The translations under genes and the position numbers were made by a program. Under the pieces are notes generated by a model that was not told the origin of the DNA, made no database searches, and saw only the letters and a program-made list of their open reading frames with translations. Shown here in pieces: positions 17,546 to 26,649 of a stretch of DNA of 64,000 nt (position 1 is its first letter; every line of letters starts with the position of its first letter). The DNA is from Romboutsia maritimum (GTDB lineage Bacteria; Bacillota; Clostridia; Peptostreptococcales; Peptostreptococcaceae), in assembly GCF_002251085.2 (NCBI RefSeq), contig NZ_NOJZ02000008.1, forward strand, positions 54,130 through 118,129, written 5' to 3'.

Positions 17546-17595
17546 AATATAGAAAGCTCCTATATAATTTTCTTTACATACGAACTTTCTATATT
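17546..17595 (-). promoter_or_regulatory. Hairpin with T run in the leader of the pentapeptide-repeat gene
   Basis: Arms 17585-17595 and 17546-17556 form a perfect 11-bp stem; on the minus strand the second arm runs into TATTTTTTT. It sits about 30 bases before the start codon, beyond the upstream gene's own terminator. It therefore looks like an attenuator rather than an end-of-operon signal. Confidence 0.5.
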
Positions 17596-17623
17596 AGTAT
17601 TATATATATTTACAAAAGTATGC

Positions 17624-17668
17624 AAAAAAGCTGTCTCTTCATATATAAATTTAGAGACAGCTTTTTTT
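17624..17668 (-). terminator. Terminator of the NhaC-family gene
   Basis: AAAAAAGCTGTCTCT and AGAGACAGCTTTTTT form a long perfect stem around an AT-rich loop, with T runs on both strands. Confidence 0.9.
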
Positions 17669-17694
17669 AATAATATATTTATCAAACTATTTTT

Positions 17695-19434
17695 CTATTC
17701 ATTAACCAAATTTAATTCTACTTCAACTTCGTCAACTCTTTTTCCAAATATCTGTATTCCTGCGAATATTGCAATAATTGCAAGTGGTAAAACCACATAT
17801 ATTGGAAGTCCTAATCCTGATGGTATATATCCAAATAGCACTGTTATACCTGCTACAAATAGTGAATATGGCATTTGTGTTTTAACATGTTCTAAGTGAT
17901 TACATCCAGCCCCCATTGAAGACAATATAGTTGTATCAGATATTGGCGAACAGTGATCTCCAAATATTGCTCCTGTTAAAACAGCACTTGTACTAACTAT
18001 TATAAATGACATATCTGGGTTTAATGAATGTGCTAGTGGAACTGCAAGTGGCATTAATATTCCCATTGTTCCATAAGCTGTACCTGTTGCAAAAGATATT
18101 ATCGAACCTAATATAAATATTAAACTTGGTAATAAAAATGCTGGGAATGAACCTTGTAATAATACTATTATATATTTAGCTGTTCCTAATTCTTTTATTA
18201 CTGAACTTAAAGCCCAAGCAAGTATTAATATTACCCCTGTTACTATTAAACCTTTCATACCATCTATCCAAACATCTATTGCTTCTGATATTGTAAATAT
18301 TTTTTTACCAACACCCATAGCTATACCAACAATACTTGCAAATAATGCTGATTGGAATAATGCTACTGATGCATCAGATGCACTAAACGCTTCTTTAACA
18401 GCTAATAGCGAAAATGGTGAATTTGTAAATAAATTTATAAGTTCTTTATTATCTCCATTTATTATTGATGTATATCCACTGTAATAAAATGCCATTAATG
18501 CTGTAACTATTAATGTTCCTATTGGAATTATTGCATTCCATATACTTAATTTAACCCCTTCTTTTGGTTCTAAATCACATGAATCTTTCATTTCATTTGC
18601 TGAAACTGTACCTGAATTTCCTCTTTGTCTAGCATTTAACTCAGCTTTTCTCATTGGTCCAAAATCTTTTAATAATAAAGCTGATATAAGTATAAATACT
18701 AATATTAATATATTATAAAATCTATATGGAATAGTTTCTAAGAATACTCCAAATGCATCCGCTTTTACTCCTATTCCTACAAATGCATCATTTATCAAAC
18801 CAACTTCAAGACCTACCCAAGTAGATATTATAGCTAACCCTGATATTGGTGCTGCCGTTGCATCTATTATAAATGCTAATTTTTCTCTAGAAATATTCAT
18901 TTTATCACAAACTGGTCTCATTATAGGACCTACGATTAATGAATTTGCATAGTCATCAAAGAATACTAAAATTCCTAAACACCAAGTTATAAGTTGTGTT
19001 GCTCTTGATGTTTTTGCTCTTCTTGCAAGTGACTCAGCTATCGCTTTTGCTCCTCCCATTTTTGCAACTAAATTTATAATTCCACCTATTACTAATACTT
19101 GAAGTATTATACCTGCATTCCATGGATCTGCTAAAGAATTTAATGATCTACTTACTAAATCTAAAAATGCTTCAACTAATGTAAATATTATGTTTGAGCC
19201 TGTAAATTTAACTATAAAGGTTCCTGATAATATTCCTATAAATAATGAAACCACTACATTTTTAGTAACAAAAGCAAGTACTATTGCTATTATTGGTGGT
19301 ATTAATGTTAACATACCAAACTTCTGTGCATTAGCTGATGATATTATATCTAACTCATCTGCAAATACTAATGGTGTTGATAAAACAAATACTAACATGG
19401 TCATAAATATAATTCTAAAATTTCTGTTGTTCAT
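17695..19434 (-). CDS. NhaC-family carrier, predicted lysine transporter
   Basis: A 579-aa carrier with about 12 helices of the NhaC Na+/H+ antiporter family. Signatures include FFDDYANSLIVGPIMRPVCD, ATAAPISGLAIISTWVGLEVG and GDHCSPISDTTILSSMGAGCNH. The N-terminus has a signal-like helix ending FADELD. The start at 19434 has GGGGGA upstream. A lysine riboswitch directly precedes it, and NhaC-type carriers under this riboswitch were predicted in comparative studies to import lysine (LysW). That prediction is preferred here over sodium antiport. It is the only gene between riboswitch and terminator. Confidence 0.85.
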   Translation of the reverse strand: MNNRNFRIIFMTMLVFVLSTPLVFADELDIISSANAQKFGMLTLIPPIIAIVLAFVTKNVVVSLFIGILSGTFIVKFTGSNIIFTLVEAFLDLVSRSLNSLADPWNAGIILQVLVIGGIINLVAKMGGAKAIAESLARRAKTSRATQLITWCLGILVFFDDYANSLIVGPIMRPVCDKMNISREKLAFIIDATAAPISGLAIISTWVGLEVGLINDAFVGIGVKADAFGVFLETIPYRFYNILILVFILISALLLKDFGPMRKAELNARQRGNSGTVSANEMKDSCDLEPKEGVKLSIWNAIIPIGTLIVTALMAFYYSGYTSIINGDNKELINLFTNSPFSLLAVKEAFSASDASVALFQSALFASIVGIAMGVGKKIFTISEAIDVWIDGMKGLIVTGVILILAWALSSVIKELGTAKYIIVLLQGSFPAFLLPSLIFILGSIISFATGTAYGTMGILMPLAVPLAHSLNPDMSFIIVSTSAVLTGAIFGDHCSPISDTTILSSMGAGCNHLEHVKTQMPYSLFVAGITVLFGYIPSGLGLPIYVVLPLAIIAIFAGIQIFGKRVDEVEVELNLVNE

Positions 19435-19489
19435 AATCAAATCCCCCTTAATTTTATTTTGTGAATGATAAGGGTTTTACATGGTAGAC

Positions 19490-19526
19490 AAAAAGAGCCT
19501 TGAGTTAAACACTCAAGGCTCTTATA
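19490..19526 (-). terminator. Expression-platform terminator of the lysine riboswitch
   Basis: AAGAGCCTTGAGT and ACTCAAGGCTCTT form a 13-bp stem followed by a T-rich run on the minus strand, between aptamer and gene. It would form when lysine is bound. Confidence 0.85.
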
Positions 19527-19609
19527 TTACGTCACTAATGGAATTATACTTAAAAGTATGCAAATTAAATACTACTCTAAGTAAATTTAGTTTAATATAA
19601 TAATTCCTT

Positions 19610-19785
19610 AAATGATAGCTCACCACAAAAACAAGTTTGTGACAGTTGCACATATATTTTATGTACACCCAGACATATAACCTTAAAGCATCAGTTATAT
19701 ACTTCGGCGATATTTCCTTTCCTAGTAAGTCATTGTGCTTACCTCATTACTAGTACTCATATTTATCGCGCCTCTACCCATTTAT
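19610..19785 (-). ncRNA. Lysine riboswitch (L box)
   Basis: The minus strand carries the conserved L-box core in order: GGGTAGAGGCGCGATAA (near 19780), AAGCACAATGACTTACTAGGAAAGG, ATATCGCCGAAGT, GTCTGGGTGTACA and CAACTGTCAC, closing near 19615. This aptamer senses lysine and normally represses biosynthesis or uptake genes. Its control of an NhaC-family carrier argues that the carrier moves lysine. Confidence 0.92.
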
Positions 19786-19810
19786 TATTCACTTAATTTG
19801 ATTTAAATAA

Positions 19811-19839
19811 AGTATATATCAATTTTTTATCATTTGCAA
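19811..19839 (-). promoter_or_regulatory. Promoter of the lysine-riboswitch transcript
   Basis: TTGCAA (19839-19834) and TATACT (19816-19811) on the minus strand are 17 bases apart, just before the aptamer. Confidence 0.7.
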
Positions 19840-19956
19840 GTAAATAAAAATTTAATTTTATTTTTCTTAATTTATGTATCAAATTGCTAAGTCTCCAAAA
19901 CTCTGCTATTATCCTTATTAAGAGACAAAATACTACGTAGATAATGGGGGTTATTT

Positions 19957-20943
19957 ATGTTATTAATTTACAATAAAAACACTAATCCATATTTTAATTT
20001 AGCTATGGAAGAATACTTACTTAAAAATTTTAATGAAGATATGTTTATTTTATGGAGAAGCGAATCTTCTATTTTAGTTGGGAAAAATCAAAACACTTTA
20101 TCTGAAATAAATTTAGATTATGTTAAAAAAAATTCTATTCCTGTTGTTAGAAGACAATCTGGTGGTGGAGCAATATTTCAAGATTTAGGTAATATAAACT
20201 TCACATTTATATCTTGTAATAACAATAGTTTTAGTGATTTTAGAAGATTTACTCAGCCCATAATTGATTTACTTAAAAATTTAGATATTAATGCTGAGTT
20301 TTCAGGTAGAAATGACTTATTAATTGATGGTAAGAAATTTTCAGGTAATGCTCAATATAATTACAAAGATAAGGTTATGCATCATGGAACCCTTTTATTT
20401 TCATCTGATATAAACGATGTTTCTGATGCTTTAAATGTAAAACCTATCAAATTTGAGGGAAAAAGTGTTAAGTCAGTTAAATCTCGTGTAACTAATATCA
20501 GCTCTCACTTAAAATCACCTCTTGATGTGCTAGAATTCAAGGATTTAATAATGGATTATCTGTCTAAATTAAATTCTAATAATAAATTTTATACATTAAA
20601 CAATAGCGATATTGCTTGTATAAATAAATTAGTCGAAGATAAATATAGTACTTGGGATTGGAACTTTGGAAACTCTCCTAAATATACTCTTATAAATACT
20701 TTAAAATATCCTGGTGGTAACATCGAATTTAATATTAATGTTGAAAAAGGCATTATTAATGATATTAAGTTTTTTGGTGATTTTTTCGGAAAATTAGATG
20801 TTTCCTTTATAGAAAATCTTTTAATTGGAGTTAAACATGAAGAAAAAAGCTTAAAAACTGTACTAAAAAATATACCAATAAATGATTACTTGTTAGGTGC
20901 AAATTGTGATATTCTAATTTCTGGTATCATGGGTTCTAAATAA
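19957..20943 (+). CDS. lplA: Lipoate-protein ligase, first copy
   Basis: The 328-aa enzyme activates free lipoate with ATP and attaches it to a lysine of lipoyl domains such as GcvH. Signatures include NPYFNLAMEEYLL, VVRRQSGGGAIFQDLGNINFTF, the lipoyl-AMP site, and GRNDLLIDGKKFSGNAQ with the catalytic Lys. The C-terminal accessory domain is present. GGGGG lies upstream of the ATG. A closely similar second copy follows after 21 bases. With glycine cleavage genes nearby, the target is likely GcvH, which is encoded elsewhere. Confidence 0.94.
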   Translation: MLLIYNKNTNPYFNLAMEEYLLKNFNEDMFILWRSESSILVGKNQNTLSEINLDYVKKNSIPVVRRQSGGGAIFQDLGNINFTFISCNNNSFSDFRRFTQPIIDLLKNLDINAEFSGRNDLLIDGKKFSGNAQYNYKDKVMHHGTLLFSSDINDVSDALNVKPIKFEGKSVKSVKSRVTNISSHLKSPLDVLEFKDLIMDYLSKLNSNNKFYTLNNSDIACINKLVEDKYSTWDWNFGNSPKYTLINTLKYPGGNIEFNINVEKGIINDIKFFGDFFGKLDVSFIENLLIGVKHEEKSLKTVLKNIPINDYLLGANCDILISGIMGSK

Positions 20944-20964
20944 ATTTATCGGGGGGTATTATTT

Positions 20965-21951
20965 ATGTTACTAATATATAACGAAAAAACTAATCCATAT
21001 TTCAATTTAGCTATGGAGGAATATCTTCTTAAAAATTTTAATGAGGACATGTTTATTTTATGGAGAAATGAACCCTCTATCATAATTGGTAAAAATCAAA
21101 ATACTTTATCTGAAATAAATTTTGAATATGTAAAGGAACATTCTATTCCTGTTGTTAGAAGACAATCTGGAGGCGGAGCAGTATTTCATGACTTAGGCAA
21201 TATAAACTTCACATTTATAGCTTGTAATAATAATAGTTTTAGTGATTTTAGAAGGTTTACTCAACCTATAATTGACTTACTTAGAACCTTAAATGTTCAT
21301 GCTGAATTTTCAGGTAGAAATGATTTATTAATTGATGGCAAGAAATTTTCAGGTAATGCTCAATATAATTATAAAAATAAAGTTATGCACCATGGTACTC
21401 TTTTATTTTCTTCTCAAATAACTAATCTTTCAAATGCTCTAAAAGTTAAACCTATAAAATTTGAAGGTAAGGGTATTAAATCTGTTAAATCTCGTGTAAC
21501 TAATATTAGTAATCATCTTAAATTTCCTATGGATATATTAGAATTTAAAGATTTAATAATGGACTACCTTTCTAAAATAAATCTAGACAATAAATTTTAC
21601 TTTCTAACTGAAAATGATATTTCTAAGATAAATAAATTAATTGAAAGTAAATATAGAACTTGGGATTGGAATTTTGGTAATTCTCCAAAGTACACTCTTT
21701 TTAACGAATTAAAATATCCTGGTGGCAATGTTGAATTTAATGTTAATGTTGAAAAAGGTAGTATCGTTGATATTAAATTCTTTGGTGATTTCTTTGGAAA
21801 AAAAGATATATCTTTTATTGAAGATTTACTAAAAGGAACTGAACATAATGAAATTAGCTTAAAAAAATCATTATCTAAAATTAATATAAATGATTATTTC
21901 TTAGGTTCTGATATTAATACCGTAGTTACTGGCATAATGGGTGTTAAATAA
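20965..21951 (+). CDS. lplA: Lipoate-protein ligase, second copy
   Basis: Also 328 aa, roughly four-fifths identical by eye to the copy at 19957. All signatures are kept (RRQSGGGAVFHDLGNINFTF, GRNDLLIDGKKFSGNAQ). Differences cluster in the C-terminal accessory domain (FYFLTENDISKINKL versus FYTLNNSDIACINKL), where target recognition occurs in this family. It shares an operon with the first copy and ends at a terminator. It is a local duplication with both copies intact. Confidence 0.94.
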   Translation: MLLIYNEKTNPYFNLAMEEYLLKNFNEDMFILWRNEPSIIIGKNQNTLSEINFEYVKEHSIPVVRRQSGGGAVFHDLGNINFTFIACNNNSFSDFRRFTQPIIDLLRTLNVHAEFSGRNDLLIDGKKFSGNAQYNYKNKVMHHGTLLFSSQITNLSNALKVKPIKFEGKGIKSVKSRVTNISNHLKFPMDILEFKDLIMDYLSKINLDNKFYFLTENDISKINKLIESKYRTWDWNFGNSPKYTLFNELKYPGGNVEFNVNVEKGSIVDIKFFGDFFGKKDISFIEDLLKGTEHNEISLKKSLSKININDYFLGSDINTVVTGIMGVK

Positions 21952-21956
21952 ACAAA

Positions 21957-22013
21957 CTTGTAAAGGTCTGAAAATGTCAAAATAAATCGTATTTTCAAAC
22001 CTTTACATTTTTT
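21957..22013 (+). terminator. Terminator of the lplA pair
   Basis: TGTAAAGGT..TGAAAAT and ATTTTCAAACCTTTACA pair as a long interrupted stem and are followed by TTTTTT. Confidence 0.8.
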
Positions 22014-22124
22014 AATTTTAGTAATTTTTATATTTTTTTGTTTTAAAGTAGGTCTTTTTTGTTCTAATTGGTATAATATAATTATATTATTAATTAAGTA
22101 GTTAGGAGGAGATACTTTATAAAC

Positions 22125-23432
22125 ATGAACTTTAAGAGTAATAACTTATCGTCTAAACATAACTTAGTAAAATATAACAATAAATTAAATTTCATTAATG
22201 AACATAATATAAAAAATTTATTTATTATTTTATTGATATTAATACTTTTAATATGTATATTTTCGCTATCTAAAATTATGTTATTTTCTAAAAATCCAAA
22301 AAATATAGTGAATTCTTTTGAAAAGTGTATTGAAAATAGTAATGTTTTAGCTCTAAAAAACTTATTATATTGTAATGATAATTCTTTAGAATTAAATGAA
22401 AAAACATTAACAAAATTTTTAGATTATTTAAATGAAAATCCATCTTATAAAATTCATATTATTGATCACTTAAGACATCAGTCTTCTTTAAAGAATGATA
22501 CTAATGAAGAGAAGGAGTTATTTAATCTAAAAAAATCAAACAATAATAATTATAAAATTTTTGTTAAACCTGTATATTGCACTATACATACTCCAATAAG
22601 AGATACCAATATTACAGTTGATGATAATACATTAGTAACTTCTAATTCTAATGATTTTAATAGAATACTTGGACCTTTGTTTCCTGGCAAATATAAGTTT
22701 ACTGCTATTTATAAAAACAATTTTACATCAGTTCAGGATAATTTAGATTTTGATTTTATATCATCTTATAAAAATAGTTCTGATTTTAATATAAAACTAT
22801 TACAAGATATTCAAAATAATATGGTTTTAGTTCATGGTGATTTTCCTGAAGCTAAAATATATGTAAATGGTAAATGTGCTGATATTTTATTAGAAGATAG
22901 TACTTATATTGGTCCAGTTGAAGTTAATTCTAAAATTTATGCATCTATTAATATCAATGGAATAGAACTAAAAAGTAATGTTTGTACTTATGATGGATAT
23001 TCTAAAGATATATATTTAAAATTTGATGATTATATACTTTCTTCTCCTACATTTACTAATGAGGAAGATATAAAAAATCAGATTACGTCTCTTGTGAAAG
23101 ATTATTTAAATAATTTGCCAAATGCTATAAATAATAATGACTTTTCGTATATTAGTAAATATTTAAAAATTAACAGCAATATATACAACGAAAAATTAAA
23201 TTTTATAAATGAATTAAATGAAAAAAAGATGACCTACTATATTAAAGATATAAATATTAGTAAAATAGAACTAGATAACAGTAAGCTAAACTTTGTTGTT
23301 AAAGCTAGCGAAACTTGTTCTATTACTGATACTGAAGGAAATACCATAAACAAGACTTACAATATAAAATATTTTGGTAGTTATGATAAAACTAAGAGTG
23401 AATTGTTATTAACTGATTTATCCTTATATTAA
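22125..23432 (+). CDS. TcaA-like membrane-anchored protein
   Basis: A 435-aa protein with a basic N-terminal tail, one membrane helix at about residues 31-54 (LFIILLILILLICIFSL) and a large outside domain. The pattern NPKNIVNSFEKCIENSNVLALKNLL directly after the helix matches the TcaA architecture. A beta-rich module (LGPLFPGKYKFTAIY, VHGDFPEAKIYVNG) and an NTF2-like C-terminal domain follow (ITSLVKDYLNNLPNAINNNDFSYI, FVVKASETCSITDTEG). It lacks the N-terminal zinc ribbon of canonical TcaA. GGAGG is 15 bases from this ATG, rather far; no alternative in-frame start lies between. The role may be cell-envelope related. Confidence 0.65.
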   Translation: MNFKSNNLSSKHNLVKYNNKLNFINEHNIKNLFIILLILILLICIFSLSKIMLFSKNPKNIVNSFEKCIENSNVLALKNLLYCNDNSLELNEKTLTKFLDYLNENPSYKIHIIDHLRHQSSLKNDTNEEKELFNLKKSNNNNYKIFVKPVYCTIHTPIRDTNITVDDNTLVTSNSNDFNRILGPLFPGKYKFTAIYKNNFTSVQDNLDFDFISSYKNSSDFNIKLLQDIQNNMVLVHGDFPEAKIYVNGKCADILLEDSTYIGPVEVNSKIYASININGIELKSNVCTYDGYSKDIYLKFDDYILSSPTFTNEEDIKNQITSLVKDYLNNLPNAINNNDFSYISKYLKINSNIYNEKLNFINELNEKKMTYYIKDINISKIELDNSKLNFVVKASETCSITDTEGNTINKTYNIKYFGSYDKTKSELLLTDLSLY

Positions 23433-23754
23433 AAATTTAAACTATCTAAAAAAGAGGTTGCCTCAAAATATAATAATTTTGGGACAACTTCTTTTTTGCA
23501 TATTCACATACTTTTTTATATAAAAATAGATTCTTTTTCTTTTTAAATTTTTTCATTTCAATCAGTTTTATTTTTTTATAAATAAAGCTTTTAGCTAAAT
23601 TAACCTTATTTATATAAGGTTAATTTTTAAAATCCAATCTTTTTATAAGGGTGTTTTTATCATACACTTTATTTTATTATTTACTTTTTATAAAAAGAGT
23701 ATATAATCTTATTATAGATACAAAATAATTTTTAATTGTTAAGGAGATTTTTTT
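23433..23754. other. Intergenic region before the aspartate decarboxylase gene
   Basis: No gene is visible. It holds a terminator at 23447-23498 and a perfect 11-bp inverted repeat at 23599-23624 (ATTAACCTTAT / ATAAGGTTAAT, 4-base loop) that may be an operator or terminator. A promoter-like TTTACT plus TATAAT pair lies near 23684-23710. Confidence 0.6.
23447..23498 (+). terminator. Terminator of the TcaA-like gene
   Basis: AAGAGGTTGCCTCAAAAT and ATTTTGGGACAACTTCTT pair with few mismatches and end in TTTTTT. Confidence 0.8.
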
Positions 23755-25389
23755 ATGAAAAAATATAATTATAAAGAAATTAAAATGATGTATGGAAAAA
23801 TAAGTCCTTTTGAATTCAAAGATAAATTAATAGATATAGCAAATTATACAGCAAAAGAAAATAACAGAACTATACTTGATGCTGGTAGAGGTAATCCTAA
23901 CTGGACAGCTGCCACTCCTCGTGAAGCATTTTTTACATTTGGACAATTTGCAGTTAATGAAACTCGACTTACTTGGAACTTAGGTGATTTAGCTGGTATG
24001 CCTCAAAAGGACGGTATAACAAATCGCTTTTATAACTATATAAATGAAAATATACATATGCCTGGTGCCTCTCTTATAAAAGCAATAGTAGACTACGGTA
24101 TAAATGAACTAAATTTTGATGGAGATGATTTTATTCATGAACTTGCTGATGGAATTATAGGTGATAACTATCCTTTACCTGATAGAATGTTGCCTCATTT
24201 AGAAAAAATAGTTCAAAATTATCTTTTACAAGAAATGAAATATAATATAAATGATGGTGGTAAACTTGATGTATTTGCTGTAGAAGGTGCAACTGCTGCT
24301 ATGTGTTATATATTTGATTCACTAATGTCAAATGAACTTTTAAGAAAAGGTGATAAAATAGCTATAATGACTCCTATATTTACACCTTACCTTGAAATAC
24401 CGCATCTTCCTAGATATGACTTTGAAATCGTTAATATAAATGCTGATGAAGTTGATGCAAATGGAATTCATACTTGGCAATATTCAAAATCTGAATTAGC
24501 AAAACTTCGTGATAAATCTATAAAAGCTTTATTTGTTGTTAATCCTAATAATCCAGCTTCTATAGCTATTAACGAAAATTCTTGCAATAATTTAATAGAT
24601 GTAGTTAAAAATTATAATGAAGATTTAATGATAATATGTGATGATGTTTATGGAACTTTTGTTGAAGATTTTACATCTTTAATGTCAATGCTTCCTTACA
24701 ACACAATTGGTGTTTATTCTTATTCAAAATATTTTGGTGTTACAGGATGGAGATTAGGTACATTAGCTTTACATGAAAATAATGTTTTTGATAAAAGAAT
24801 TAATGATTTACCTGAAGAGTTAAAAAAATCTTTAAATAAGCGTTATTCAGATATGAGTCTTAATCCATCTTCTATACCTTTTATGGACAGAATAGTTGCC
24901 GATAGTAGATTAGTTGCTCTTAATCATACTGCTGGTCTTTCTACTCCACAACAAGTACAAATGGCATTTTTCTCAGCATTTGCTTTAATAGACAAAAAAA
25001 ATTCTTATAAAGCACTTAACATGGAGATTTGTCATAATCGTCAAAAATTATTATTTGATGCTTTAGAACTTAGTTTAAACAAAGATAAAAATAATGCAGC
25101 TTATTACACTCAATTCGATATAGAAGAATGGGCTAATATATCTTATGGAAAAGATTTTACTAACTTTATTAAATCTAATTATAGTCCAGTTGATATATTA
25201 TACAAGTTAGCTGATAAATACTCAATTGTATTACTTAGCGGAAGTGGATTTGCAGGGCCTAAATGGTCTATAAGAATATCTTTAGCCAACTTAGATGATA
25301 AATGTTATATAAAGATTGGTAAAGCTATAAAAGAAATATTAAACGGATATACTACTGCTTGGAAAAAACATAACTCTAAAGTTTGTTAA
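23755..25389 (+). CDS. asdA: Aspartate 4-decarboxylase
   Basis: The 544-aa protein is a fold-type I PLP enzyme of the bifunctional aspartate 4-decarboxylase/aminotransferase family. It converts L-aspartate to L-alanine and CO2. Signatures are LDAGRGNPNWTA near residue 42, NPNNPAS, CDDVYGTF and SYSKYFGVTGWRLG, whose Lys binds PLP. The length is typical for this family and longer than ordinary aminotransferases. It starts with ATG at 23755, GGAGA upstream. No aspartate-alanine antiporter is adjacent, so decarboxylative energy capture cannot be claimed. Confidence 0.92.
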   Translation: MKKYNYKEIKMMYGKISPFEFKDKLIDIANYTAKENNRTILDAGRGNPNWTAATPREAFFTFGQFAVNETRLTWNLGDLAGMPQKDGITNRFYNYINENIHMPGASLIKAIVDYGINELNFDGDDFIHELADGIIGDNYPLPDRMLPHLEKIVQNYLLQEMKYNINDGGKLDVFAVEGATAAMCYIFDSLMSNELLRKGDKIAIMTPIFTPYLEIPHLPRYDFEIVNINADEVDANGIHTWQYSKSELAKLRDKSIKALFVVNPNNPASIAINENSCNNLIDVVKNYNEDLMIICDDVYGTFVEDFTSLMSMLPYNTIGVYSYSKYFGVTGWRLGTLALHENNVFDKRINDLPEELKKSLNKRYSDMSLNPSSIPFMDRIVADSRLVALNHTAGLSTPQQVQMAFFSAFALIDKKNSYKALNMEICHNRQKLLFDALELSLNKDKNNAAYYTQFDIEEWANISYGKDFTNFIKSNYSPVDILYKLADKYSIVLLSGSGFAGPKWSIRISLANLDDKCYIKIGKAIKEILNGYTTAWKKHNSKVC

Positions 25390-25394
25390 TATAA

Positions 25395-25512
25395 AATTTT
25401 TGCATGTTACCCATGCTTAGGCTGAAATATAAGTTCACCTCCAGCAGGCAAAATAAGCCTGCAAATGTCGGTAGATCTTATATTTTCAGACCTTCGCTAG
25501 GTTACAAAATTA
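25395..25512. repeat. Dispersed dyad repeat, copy 1
   Basis: The element has nested inverted repeats: outer arms GTTACCCATGC and GCTAGGTTAC, then GGCTGAAATATAAGTT and CTTATATTTTCAG, then GCAGGC and GCCTGC in the centre. A close relative in inverted orientation is at 51715-51835, and shorter ones are at 28205-28290 and 53050-53125. It fills the gap between the converging aspartate decarboxylase and telA genes. Confidence 0.75.
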
Positions 25513-25515
25513 TAT

Positions 25516-26649
25516 TTATTTGTTGAATATTATTGATGTATTAAGTTCTTCTAATCTCTTAGTATTAATGTCTATTGATTCCCTGTTTTGTTGTTCTATT
25601 CTTAATGTTTCATCTATTCCTGTTCTAATTGTAGTATACATTTTTTCTAGTGTTTCAATTTGTATAGAGCTTGAGTTTGTCATTTTTGCTATTTGAGCAC
25701 TTTGAGTGCTTACATTTTGTGCATTTCTAAGTAATAACTCATTAGTTTTATCATCAAGAGCTTGTAATGATTTAGCTTGTAATTCTTGTTTTTTTAATAA
25801 AATAGCTTGAGATAAGCATTGTTTAAATACTGGAAGTGTTACTACAAATGCACTATTAATTTTTCTAATTAATCCATAATTATTATGTTTGATTCCTCTA
25901 AGCATAGGTATTGTTTGTATAGCTATATTTTCAGCTACTTTTAAATCATATACTCTTTGTTTTAACATATCATAAATTTTTAATAGTTCTTGATAATTAA
26001 CTATATCCATTTGATCAGAACTACTTTCTGATTTTTGCTTGAAGTGTGGTAATATTTCATTGTCCATTTCTTCTATTGCCATTTCTCCAGCGACTATGTA
26101 TTTTTGTAATTCATTGTAGAAATTAAGATTTTCATTTAACATTGAACCTATTTGCTTATTTGATAAACTTATATCTCTTTCATATTTTTCAAGTTCTATT
26201 TGTATCTTTTCTACTTCTCTACCTAATGTATCATACTTTTGGAACATTAATTCTATTGCATTATTTGCTTTTTTAAATAATTTTTGCAAAAAAGATGGTT
26301 CTTTAGTTTGCTCAAAATCATCTAAATCAAATTTATCCATAATCTTAGTTAGATGTAAAATCATTTTAGTATTTTCTTCATTTTTATTTAATTTAATCGT
26401 ATTTAATAAGCTATCTGAAATTTTTGCTATACCTTGTGATGCTTCTTTACCAAATTTAAGTATAGTATCAGGATTTTCTACTTCTATAAGTGCTGTTAAA
26501 GCCTCTACCTCTTTAGATTTTCTAAGTTCATTTTTCTTGTTATTTGTATACTCAACTATATCAAAATTTTCTTCTTTTTCAATTTTATTATTATCAATTA
26601 CCTCTACAACATCTTCTTCTTTTGATAAACTACTTATATTTATCCCCAT
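25516..26649 (-). CDS. telA: TelA-family toxic anion resistance protein
   Basis: The 377-aa protein belongs to the TelA (YceH) family, linked to tellurite and other envelope stresses. It is mostly helical, with NAIELMFQKYDTLGREVEKIQIELEKYERDISLSNKQI as a coiled coil around residues 130-175 and LKKQELQAKSLQALDDKTNELLLRNAQNVSTQSAQIAK near the end. No signal peptide is present, so it is cytoplasmic. It overlaps the YceG-like gene by 10 bases, showing translational coupling. Final gene of the ter operon; its biochemical activity is not known. Confidence 0.9.
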   Translation of the reverse strand: MGINISSLSKEEDVVEVIDNNKIEKEENFDIVEYTNNKKNELRKSKEVEALTALIEVENPDTILKFGKEASQGIAKISDSLLNTIKLNKNEENTKMILHLTKIMDKFDLDDFEQTKEPSFLQKLFKKANNAIELMFQKYDTLGREVEKIQIELEKYERDISLSNKQIGSMLNENLNFYNELQKYIVAGEMAIEEMDNEILPHFKQKSESSSDQMDIVNYQELLKIYDMLKQRVYDLKVAENIAIQTIPMLRGIKHNNYGLIRKINSAFVVTLPVFKQCLSQAILLKKQELQAKSLQALDDKTNELLLRNAQNVSTQSAQIAKMTNSSSIQIETLEKMYTTIRTGIDETLRIEQQNRESIDINTKRLEELNTSIIFNK

